From: Rhizorhabdus sp.
Lineage (GTDB): Bacteria; Pseudomonadota; Alphaproteobacteria; Sphingomonadales; Sphingomonadaceae
Direction of reading: 5' to 3'
DNA length: 8,219 nucleotides
Assembly: GCA_004297635.1 (NCBI GenBank)
Contig: SCUQ01000076.1
Location: forward strand, 1-8,219
The notes below the pieces were generated by a model that saw only the letters and a program-made list of their open reading frames with translations, ran no database searches and was not told the origin of the DNA. This document shows positions 1 to 6,120 of the stretch, in pieces. Position 1 is the first letter of the stretch, and each line of letters begins with the position of its first letter. The position numbers and the translations under genes are program-made.

Positions 1-632
1 CGATGATCGCCAAGCCGGCGCATGGCGAGGGCGGCGACGGCGTCCGCATGCTGGGCCCTATCGCCGATGCGCAGGCACTGATGGCGCGGCTGCGCGGGAT
101 CCAGCATCCGACCCTGGTCCAGCCGCTGATCGGCGTCCATGCCGAACTGGCCGACATCGCGCTGGGGGCGCTGCCGACCGTGCGAATCGTCACGATCCTG
201 GACGAAGCAGGCCGGCCCGAAGTGGTGAGCGCCACGTTCCGCTGCGCATCAGATCCCCGCGCGCGCGTCGACAATATGAAGGCGGGCGGGCTGATCGTGC
301 CGGTCGACCTCAGCGATGGCCGGCTCGGCACCGCGTGCTTCGGCTATGGCGGCCATGACCATGACATCCACCCCGCGACCGGGGCGCCGATCGCCGGCCG
401 CACCCTGCCGGGCTGGGCGATGGCGATCGGCCTGGTGAACGAGGCGCACGCCGGTGCCTTCGCAGACTATGTGCTGATCGGCTGGGATGTGGCGCTGACG
501 GCGGACGGCCCCATGCTGATCGAGGGCAATGGCAAGCCCGGGGTGCTGATGCCGCAGCGCGCGGCACGGCGCGGCCTGGGCGAAAGCCGCTATGGCGTGC
601 TGCTCGCGCATCATCTCGCAACCAGATCGTAG
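1..632 (+). CDS. Sugar-transfer-associated ATP-grasp-like protein (5' partial)
   Basis: The C-terminal 209 residues of an ATP-grasp enzyme are present and the N-terminus lies off the left edge. The reading frame is open from base 1. The Met at base 3 falls inside the nucleotide-binding strand (IAKP followed by a GEGGDGVR glycine loop), so it is not the real start; its Lys4 is a typical ATP-binding lysine. Numbering from that Met, PTVRIVT is at 58-64, NMKAGG at 91-96, HPATG at 123-127, LPGW at 135-138, IGWDVA at 159-164 and LIEGN at 172-176. The Asp of IGWDVA and the Glu and Asn of EGN are the expected Mg-ATP ligands. This motif order matches what I remember of the family named sugar-transfer-associated ATP-grasp (PF14397), which often lies near polysaccharide genes. 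ATP-grasp enzymes join a carboxylate to an amine or similar group through an acyl phosphate. The substrate is unknown. The next gene starts 117 bases downstream on the same strand and is also an ATP-grasp. Confidence 0.85.
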   Translation, partial: MIAKPAHGEGGDGVRMLGPIADAQALMARLRGIQHPTLVQPLIGVHAELADIALGALPTVRIVTILDEAGRPEVVSATFRCASDPRARVDNMKAGGLIVPVDLSDGRLGTACFGYGGHDHDIHPATGAPIAGRTLPGWAMAIGLVNEAHAGAFADYVLIGWDVALTADGPMLIEGNGKPGVLMPQRAARRGLGESRYGVLLAHHLATRS

Positions 633-749
633 CGCCTCCGTCATATCGCGTTCCCATCCGCGTCACACAGCATCCCTAAAATCCGATCCGGCCTGAGGCG
701 GGACTTCCGACGGGACATCCCCGCGGTCCGCCGGGTCCGGAGACGTGAC

Positions 750-1778
750 ATGACATGCATCGCGGCGCCTCGCGCGCTTTCCGCGGCGACGAAGCGCGCC
801 CTCAGGATCCTGTTCATCGCCAAGCATGTCCATTGGGAAGGCGGGCTGCACCCGAGCGACGGCACCCACGCCACCTATCATCGCGAGATGCGCAGCGTGC
901 TGGAGCAGATCGGCGTCGACCTCCAGCTGGCCGACAGCTATGAGGCGCTGTTCGGCGTGCCCGATGTCGACTTCGTCTTCCCGCTGCTCAATCGCGGCGG
1001 CTTCCTCAATTCGGAAATGCTGCTGCCGTTGCTGTGCGAGCGGAGCGGCATCCCCTATCTCGGCGCCAGCCCGATCCCGCGCGGCCTGTCCGACGACAAG
1101 CATCTTTCCAAGCGCGTCGCCGCCGCGCGCGGCGTGGCAACCGCACCCTGGGCGATATTTCGCCGCGGCGCTCCGATCGACCTGTCGCGCTGCCCGGCGG
1201 CGCGCAAATGGGTGGTCAAACCCAATGCATCCTCGGCCAGCTGGGGCATCAGCGCGGCTTATGATCACGCCGATATCGCCGCGTCGGTAGGCCGTATCCA
1301 TCAGGAGGGTCATGACGCGATCGTCGAAACCTTCATCCCCGGCCATGATATCGAGGTCTGCGTGGTCACCGTCGATGGCGAGCCATACATCCTGCCGATT
1401 CAGATCGTCGAGCAGCATGATCCGCAATATCTGCGCACCTATCTGGAAAAGCGGAACCTGGTCGACGATCAGGCCTATGCGATCCGCCCGCTTACCGACG
1501 ACCGCATCCGGCACGAGGCCGAGCGCCAGTCGATCGAGATGATGAAGGAATTCCGGCCCTTCGACTATGGCCGCTTCGAGTTCCGTCTCGACCACCAGAC
1601 CGGTGCGCTGAGTTTCATGGAGGTCAACCTCAACTGCAATCTCTGGTCGAAGAAGACCATCGCGATCGCCGCTGGCCAGATCGGCTGGAGCCATGCCGAG
1701 CTGATCGAGACGATCCTTGCCGAAAGCCTCTCCCGCCACGGCCTTCTCAATCGGGCGCTCGATCGTGTCGCGGCCTGA
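750..1778 (+). CDS. D-alanine-D-alanine ligase-like ATP-grasp protein
   Basis: A complete 342-residue ATP-grasp protein resembling D-Ala-D-Ala ligases in length and motif order. An N-terminal alpha/beta domain (about 18-110) leads to YLGASP at 103-108 and SDDKHLSKR at 114-122, the equivalent of the Ddl segment containing a DK-x-L-x-K pattern. The ATP-grasp core has WVVKPNA at 154-160 (Lys157 is the likely ATP contact), ETFIPG at 193-198, GRFEFRLD at 274-281 and MEVNLN at 290-295, where Glu291 and Asn293 are the metal ligands. The first metal-ligand position is Glu277 rather than the Asp usual in Ddl. Divergence elsewhere and the neighbours argue against a housekeeping cell-wall ligase, so a different carboxylate/amine pair is likely. 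The ATG at 750 has GGAG at 739-742 at good spacing. The 3' end overlaps the next gene by 14 bases, which suggests translational coupling. The specific reaction cannot be deduced. Confidence 0.85.
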   Translation: MTCIAAPRALSAATKRALRILFIAKHVHWEGGLHPSDGTHATYHREMRSVLEQIGVDLQLADSYEALFGVPDVDFVFPLLNRGGFLNSEMLLPLLCERSGIPYLGASPIPRGLSDDKHLSKRVAAARGVATAPWAIFRRGAPIDLSRCPAARKWVVKPNASSASWGISAAYDHADIAASVGRIHQEGHDAIVETFIPGHDIEVCVVTVDGEPYILPIQIVEQHDPQYLRTYLEKRNLVDDQAYAIRPLTDDRIRHEAERQSIEMMKEFRPFDYGRFEFRLDHQTGALSFMEVNLNCNLWSKKTIAIAAGQIGWSHAELIETILAESLSRHGLLNRALDRVAA

Positions 1779-2580
1779 CGCCCGCTTCACGGCGATCATC
1801 CTGGCGGCCCAGCGTGCGGGGCAGATTGATCCGCTGGCCGGGGCGCGAGCGCTTTCGCACAAATGCCTTGTGCCCATCGCGGGTGCTCCGCTGATCGCAC
1901 ATGCCGCCGCCGCGCTGGCCGCCACACCGGGATGCCGCCGGATCATCGTCGTCATCGAGCCCGATATGTTCGCGTCCGTCCGCGCGGTGCTGCGCGACGG
2001 TCCGCCGCCGGTCGACTTCGTCGCCGCGGCCGACAACCTGGCCGATAGCGTCCTCGCCGCCACGGACGGAATCGATGGCGCGATGATCGTCACCACCGCG
2101 GACAATGTGCTGCTGACCCCGGCGGCGGTGGAGGCGATGCTCGCGGCACTGGCCGGCGGCGGCGACGTGGCGCTGGCCATGGCGAACAGGGCGGCGGTGC
2201 TGGCCGCGCATCCCGAAGGGCAGCGCCGCTTCTACAGGTTCCGCGACGATGAATATTCGAACTGCAACCTCTACGCCTTCGCCGGATCGGCGGCAGCGCG
2301 GGCGGCCGAAAGCTTCCGCAGCGGCGGCCAGTTCGCCAAGAAGCCGATGCGGCTGATCGCCGCGGTGGGGCTGATCAACGTCGCGTTGATGGCGATGGGC
2401 CGGCTATCGCTGCGCGGCGCGCTGGAGCGGCTGTCGCGGCGCCTGCGCCTGCGGATCGAGCCGGTCGTCCTGGCCGATGGATCGCATGCCATCGATGTCG
2501 ACAATGAGCGTACCTATCGCTGCGCGGCGCTGCTGCTCGAACGGCGCGCCGCGATGACGGCCGAATCCATCGCGGCCTGA
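1765..2580 (+). CDS. MobA/IspD-like nucleotidyltransferase family protein
   Basis: A nucleotidyltransferase of the NTP_transf_3 type, 271 residues from a GTG start at 1765. I chose the GTG because the conserved beta strand FTAIILAA begins at residue 8, the usual distance for this fold. A TTG at 1717 would add 16 residues, and no in-frame ATG occurs before the fold. The gene overlaps the preceding ATP-grasp gene by 14 bases and has no obvious Shine-Dalgarno, so translation is probably coupled. Motifs are AIILAAQRAG at 10-19, HKCLVPIAG at 32-40 with Lys33 as the expected nucleotide-binding lysine, TTADNVLLT at 110-118 with Asp113 as the likely metal ligand, SNCNLY at 165-170, and AIDVDNERTY at 242-251, the usual C-terminal metal motif. 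The family transfers a nucleotidyl group to a phosphorylated sugar, alcohol or cofactor. The substrate is unknown. The glycine-rich loop is unusual: LAAQRAG replaces the common LAAGxGxR. Confidence 0.8.
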   Translation: MSRPDARFTAIILAAQRAGQIDPLAGARALSHKCLVPIAGAPLIAHAAAALAATPGCRRIIVVIEPDMFASVRAVLRDGPPPVDFVAAADNLADSVLAATDGIDGAMIVTTADNVLLTPAAVEAMLAALAGGGDVALAMANRAAVLAAHPEGQRRFYRFRDDEYSNCNLYAFAGSAAARAAESFRSGGQFAKKPMRLIAAVGLINVALMAMGRLSLRGALERLSRRLRLRIEPVVLADGSHAIDVDNERTYRCAALLLERRAAMTAESIAA

Positions 2581-2600
2581 AACAAGGCTGCGCTTGATGC

Positions 2601-2627
2601 GGTCCGCTCACCCTGGCGAGCGGAACC
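2601..2627. terminator. Possible bidirectional hairpin terminator between convergent genes
   Basis: An imperfect inverted repeat lies in the 56-base gap between two convergent genes. GGTCCGCTC (2601-2609) pairs with GAGCGG-A-ACC (2618-2627), giving nine pairs with one bulged A and an eight-base loop. Position and symmetry suit a shared terminator. There is no T-run on either side, so termination by this hairpin alone is uncertain. Confidence 0.4.
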
Positions 2628-2636
2628 GTCCGCTGC

Positions 2637-3089
2637 TCAGGCCGGCTTCTTCTTGAGCATCGCCATGCGCAGGCACTGGCAGACGATCTGATCGCGCTGG
2701 TTGGTCAGCTCATGGCGGAAGGTGACGACGCCCGCCGTCGGCCGGGACTTCGATTCCCGAAGGTCGACCACCTCGGACATCGCCCGCATCGTGTCGCCGA
2801 TGAATACCGGATGGGGCATCACCAGCTTGTCATAGCCCAGATTGGCGACGAGCGTGCCGAGCGTGGTATCGCCGACCGACAGACCGACCATGAGCGCGAA
2901 GGTGAAGGTGCCATTGACGAGGATCTGTCCGAACTCGCTCGCCTTCGCCGCCTCCAGATCGAGATGGAGCGGCTGAGGATTGTGCGTCATCGTCGAGAAC
3001 AGCAGATTGTCGGTTTCGGTGACGGTGCGCCGGATCTCATGCGCGATGCTGTCGCCGACCTTCCATTCATCGAACCACCGACCCGCCAT
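2637..3089 (-). CDS. MaoC-like hotdog-fold dehydratase (acyl-CoA hydratase family)
   Basis: A 150-residue single hotdog-domain protein of the MaoC dehydratase family, whose members hydrate or dehydrate acyl-CoA thioesters in the cytoplasm. Length and pattern fit: an N-terminal WFDEWKVGD strand (5-13), then the active-site segment FSTMTHNPQPLHLD (31-44), followed by VNGTFTFALMVGLSV on the hotdog helix and a C-terminal VVTFRHELTNQ strand. His42 is the catalytic histidine. Against the classical D-x-N-P-x-H-x-D pattern of (R)-specific enoyl-CoA hydratases, the catalytic Asp position holds Asn37; I believe this THNxQxLH variant characterises a subfamily that includes mesaconyl-CoA-type hydratases, but could not check. 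The start is firm: AGGAGGAG sits upstream of the ATG (opposite strand 3096-3103). No neighbouring CoA ligase, thiolase or lyase is in view, so the pathway is unknown. The gene lies downstream of a terminator and must have its own promoter. Confidence 0.88.
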   Translation of the reverse strand: MAGRWFDEWKVGDSIAHEIRRTVTETDNLLFSTMTHNPQPLHLDLEAAKASEFGQILVNGTFTFALMVGLSVGDTTLGTLVANLGYDKLVMPHPVFIGDTMRAMSEVVDLRESKSRPTAGVVTFRHELTNQRDQIVCQCLRMAMLKKKPA

Positions 3090-3165
3090 GACATGCTCCT
3101 CCTGTGTCGACCCCCGCTAGCCGAAGCACGGACGGCACGACAATCGAAAGATATGGCGGAGTTCC

Positions 3166-3180
3166 ATAGACGATATCTAT
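3166..3180. repeat. Short inverted repeat upstream of the MaoC-like gene
   Basis: ATAGA and TCTAT arms are separated by five bases in the most AT-rich part of the 247-base gap upstream of the dehydratase, 77-91 bases from its ATG. It could be an operator for a local repressor. The arms are short and a chance origin is quite possible. I found no convincing -35/-10 pair nearby. Confidence 0.2.
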
Positions 3181-3279
3181 CCCACCTATGCACGGCCCCC
3201 GACGGCGGGGCGAGACCGTTTCGCGCCTGAGCCCGAAAGCGATCACGACCCGCCGGGACGCTGGGTACCGTGACGACCC

Positions 3280-3315
3280 AAAAGAGAGGGGCGCGAAGCT
3301 TTCGCCTCGCGCCCC
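3280..3315 (-). terminator. Intrinsic terminator of the receptor operon
   Basis: Read on the minus strand, a perfect 9-bp stem (GGGGCGCGA at 3315-3307 in complement sense against 3288-3296) closes a ten-base loop and is followed by CTCTCTTTT. The stem begins about 20 bases after the TonB receptor stop codon. It has the full form of a rho-independent terminator and separates the receptor operon from the co-directional MaoC-like gene downstream. Confidence 0.85.
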
Positions 3316-3336
3316 CATCCTGCCTTCGATCGCCGA

Positions 3337-6042
3337 TCAGAAGTTCGCGGTCAGCCCGAGCGAAAGGCTGCGGCCGACATCATAGCGGTTGAGATAGATG
3401 ATGTTCGCGCCCGCCTTCTGGAACTCCCGATAGCCGGTACCGGTGAGGTTACGGGCCTCGATCTTCAGCTCCATGTCGGTGTTGAGCAGCTTGAAGCCCT
3501 GACGGCCGACGATGTCGAGACGAATGCCGGGCTTCTCCTGAATGTCAGGCTGGCTCAGCGCGCCCTGGATCGGGCCGCGATTGGTGACGCGCTCGCTCGC
3601 ATAGTTGAACAGGAAGGTCAGCTGCGAAAGCTTGTCGGTATCCTCGAAGCTCAGCTGGATATTGCCGATATGGTCCGACTGGCCGGTCAGCGGGGCGCCG
3701 TCGCGGAACAGCGCGCTCGCGGCGACCGGAGACAGATCCGGGCCGATCACGATCGAATTGTCGACCTTCAGCTTCGACTTGGTGAAGGTGTAGTTGGCGA
3801 TCAGCACCAGCCGCTTGGTTTCGAAGAAGGACCCGCCCAACGTGTCGAGCGGGAAGTGTTTCTCCAGCTCCAGCTCGGCGCCGTAGAGCTGCGCCTCGGG
3901 CGCGTTGGCGAAGCCGGTGCGCAGCACGCCGCCGCCGGCGAAGAAGGCCGCCGCCTCGATCGGATTCTTCAGCTTCTTGTAGAAACCGGCGAGCGACACG
4001 CGCTGATTCCGGTCGAAATACCATTCGAAACGCGCCTCGCCATTATACAGGGTCGAATCGCGCAGGAACGGGTTGCCGGTGAACTGCCGGTCGCTGTCGA
4101 AATCCTGATAGATCTGGCGCGCCAGTTCGCGGAACTGCGGGCGGGCGACGGTCTTCGATCCGGCCAGCCGGACCTGCGTGTCATCCTCGATATTATAGGT
4201 CAGCGTGGCCGCCGGGAGCAGGTAGCTCTTCGACAGCTGCGTGCCGGCGCCCGCATCCGGGGTCACGAACTGCTCGGCATCCTCATAGCGGACACCCGCC
4301 TGGAGACGCAGTCCCGTAGCCAGCTCGAGCTCGGCCTGGCCATAGGCCGCCTTGATCTCGAGCCCGGCATTGTAGGCGCGCGAACCTTCGGCGCCCGAAA
4401 TATCGCGCAGCTGGATGTTGTAGGTGTAGATATTATAATCCGACAGCAGATAGTCGGGCCGCTCCTGCGCGACGGCCAGGCCCAGCGCGCCCGCCGGGCG
4501 GAAGAACTGGAACTGGTAGCGCTCCGACTGGCGCTTCGTCTTGCTGTAGGCGAGGCCGGCGCTGATCGTGCCGGTCAGTGCGCCGTCGAGCTTGTAGGCG
4601 ACATCGCCGCTGGCCGCGTAGATATCCTCGTTCAGATCGCTGAACGCGATATCCGCCGACTGGCCGCCCGAGGCCAGGTTGTTGATATAGTCGTTCGCCT
4701 GGGCGCTGTAGAAATAGCTGAAGCTGCGCTCATAGGGGCTTTCGCGCTGCGAATTGGCATAGGTCGCGCGCAGATCGACGCTGAGCGGGCCGAAGCGCAG
4801 TTCGGCGACGCCCTGGGTGTCGATCAGCTGACGCTCGAACCAATAGGTGTTCTGCCTGATCAGCGAAGCCGGCTGGCCGTCGACCGGATCGGACACGCTG
4901 CGGTTGAAACCCGCCGAGAGGCGACCCTGTTTGACGGTGTCGCGGATGAACAGGTTGGTCCAGCGGAACTTGTGGTCGTTCACCTCCGCGCCGAAGCCGA
5001 GCAGGCCGTTCACGGTCACGCGGTTATCGGTGATGACGGTCTGGAACTGGCTCTGCGGAATGCCGGCCAGACCCGGATCGATCGACGCCTGCTGCAGCAC
5101 GTCGCGGGTCTTCCAGTTGTTGCTGAAGCCGAGCGCGGCGAGCACGCCCACCCGGCCGCTGTCCGTCTCGAACGACGTACCGCCAGTCAGGTCGGCCGAG
5201 AAATTGGCCGGGATGTTGCGGTTGCGCTGGAGCAGCGCCGTATCGGCATTGTTGAGGCTCGCCGCGAAGCCCTGCAGATCGGCGGCGGAGTAGTTCGCGC
5301 CCTGGACGATCGGGGTCGTGCCCGATGTCTTGATCGCGCTCTTCAGCCCGCGCGGGATGTCCCGGGTGCCGTCGTCGAAGCCGAACCAGTCATAGTCCGA
5401 GCCATAATAGGTATAGCCGAGCTTACCGGTCGTCTCGCTGTCGCCGCTGATCGAACCGCCGATCGACAGGAAGGGTTCGGTCGGGATCGCCTTGGTGGTC
5501 AGATTGATCACGCCGCCGCCGAACTCACCCGGATAGTTGACCGAATAGCTCTTCTGGACGAGCGACGAGGCGAGGATGCTGGTCGGAAACAGGTCGAGCG
5601 GAACGACCCGCTTCAGCGGCTCCGGGCTCGGCAGCGGCGAGCCGTTGAGCAGCGCCAGCGAATAGCGGTCGCCGAGGCCGCGGACATAGACGAAGCCGTT
5701 GCCCACCACCGACAGGCCGGTGACGCGCTGCAGCGCGCCGGCGATGTCACCGTCTCCGGTACGGGCGATGTCGGCCGAGGAGAGGACCGAGATGACCTGC
5801 GGCGTCGCGCGAATCGTGTTCTGCTGCCGGCGACCGGTGACGACGATCTCCTTGGACGATGGCGCCGAGGCACCGAGAGTCGAGATTTCGACCTGTTCTT
5901 CCTCGGGCTCTGCGGCGGCCGGCGGCGTGCTGGTGGAAGCGGCTGGCGCATCGGGCGCGGCCGCCTGGGCGAAAACGGCCGCGGGCGTCATCAGCGCCGA
6001 CGACAGGAGGAGAAGGCGCCCGAAGGCAAGAGAGGTCTTCAT
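3337..6042 (-). CDS. TonB-dependent outer-membrane receptor
   Basis: A full-length TonB-dependent receptor of 901 residues from the second of two adjacent Met codons. The first ATG, at 6045, is only three bases from the GGGGA Shine-Dalgarno (6053-6049), while the second is six bases away, so I prefer the second. The signal peptide has a basic start, a Leu-rich core (about 10-18) and a likely cut after VFA at 25. A Pro/Ala/Glu-rich linker leads to a TonB box EIVVTG at 65-70. The plug domain follows, with VISVLSSADI, the RGLGDRYS segment and the GEFGGGVINLTTK strand that ends plugs. The rest is a 22-strand-type barrel with alternating aromatic strands and a C-terminal Phe. It would import a large or scarce ligand with TonB-ExbBD energy. 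The receptor follows the beta-helix lipoprotein by about 75 bases, so the two are probably co-transcribed and functionally paired. The ligand is unknown; the Pho-box-like site upstream points to a phosphorus compound, as inference only. Confidence 0.93.
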   Translation of the reverse strand: MKTSLAFGRLLLLSSALMTPAAVFAQAAAPDAPAASTSTPPAAAEPEEEQVEISTLGASAPSSKEIVVTGRRQQNTIRATPQVISVLSSADIARTGDGDIAGALQRVTGLSVVGNGFVYVRGLGDRYSLALLNGSPLPSPEPLKRVVPLDLFPTSILASSLVQKSYSVNYPGEFGGGVINLTTKAIPTEPFLSIGGSISGDSETTGKLGYTYYGSDYDWFGFDDGTRDIPRGLKSAIKTSGTTPIVQGANYSAADLQGFAASLNNADTALLQRNRNIPANFSADLTGGTSFETDSGRVGVLAALGFSNNWKTRDVLQQASIDPGLAGIPQSQFQTVITDNRVTVNGLLGFGAEVNDHKFRWTNLFIRDTVKQGRLSAGFNRSVSDPVDGQPASLIRQNTYWFERQLIDTQGVAELRFGPLSVDLRATYANSQRESPYERSFSYFYSAQANDYINNLASGGQSADIAFSDLNEDIYAASGDVAYKLDGALTGTISAGLAYSKTKRQSERYQFQFFRPAGALGLAVAQERPDYLLSDYNIYTYNIQLRDISGAEGSRAYNAGLEIKAAYGQAELELATGLRLQAGVRYEDAEQFVTPDAGAGTQLSKSYLLPAATLTYNIEDDTQVRLAGSKTVARPQFRELARQIYQDFDSDRQFTGNPFLRDSTLYNGEARFEWYFDRNQRVSLAGFYKKLKNPIEAAAFFAGGGVLRTGFANAPEAQLYGAELELEKHFPLDTLGGSFFETKRLVLIANYTFTKSKLKVDNSIVIGPDLSPVAASALFRDGAPLTGQSDHIGNIQLSFEDTDKLSQLTFLFNYASERVTNRGPIQGALSQPDIQEKPGIRLDIVGRQGFKLLNTDMELKIEARNLTGTGYREFQKAGANIIYLNRYDVGRSLSLGLTANF

Positions 6043-6050
6043 CATGGGTC

Positions 6051-6073
6051 CCCGTTCGGAATGAGCGAACGGG
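6051..6073 (-). promoter_or_regulatory. Hairpin sequestering the receptor Shine-Dalgarno
   Basis: On the minus strand CCCGTTCG (6073-6066) pairs perfectly with CGAACGGG (6058-6051) across a seven-base loop. The downstream arm contains three of the G residues of the GGGGA ribosome-binding site of the TonB receptor, so forming this 8-bp hairpin would mask translation initiation. Its upstream arm shares five bases with the neighbouring hairpin at 6069-6102, so both cannot form fully at once. Confidence 0.5.
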
Positions 6074-6102
6074 CGGCGCTCGCCTTCGCGACCGCCGCCC
6101 GT
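6069..6102 (-). promoter_or_regulatory. Strong intercistronic hairpin (possible anti-sequestor)
   Basis: ACGGGCGGCG (6069-6078) pairs perfectly with CGCCGCCCGT (6093-6102). After a single mismatch the stem continues with four more pairs (6080-6083 with 6088-6091) around a four-base loop, giving 14 pairs in all. It begins 18 bases after the lipoprotein stop codon and lacks a following T-run, so it is not a standard terminator. It could stabilise the upstream mRNA, cause partial attenuation, or free the receptor ribosome-binding site by capturing the arm needed for the second hairpin. Confidence 0.55.
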
Positions 6103-6120
6103 CTGGTCGTCAAGCGTCGG

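Noticed and set aside
671..683. TAAAAT at 677-682 as a possible -10 element before the Ddl-like gene.
   Set aside because: No acceptable -35 hexamer lies at the right distance, and the gene can be read from the upstream operon across a short gap with no terminator.
663..2180. A 505-codon open frame on the minus strand across the Ddl-like and nucleotidyltransferase genes.
   Set aside because: Over the Ddl-like gene it is codon-aligned antisense, so it is a composition shadow. The plus strand carries intact ATP-grasp and nucleotidyltransferase motifs.
2712..3230. A 172-codon plus-strand frame over the MaoC-like gene and its leader.
   Set aside because: It is antisense to a gene with clear hotdog motifs and a strong ribosome-binding site, and its translation resembles no family.
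3262..3280. Inverted repeat TGGGT/ACCCA just beyond the receptor terminator.
   Set aside because: Only five pairs with a nine-base loop; the adjacent 9-bp stem with T-run already explains termination.
3188..3385. A 65-codon plus-strand frame covering the intergenic region and the terminator.
   Set aside because: It runs through the terminator hairpin into the receptor 3' end, is Arg-rich, and has no ribosome-binding site or recognisable domain.
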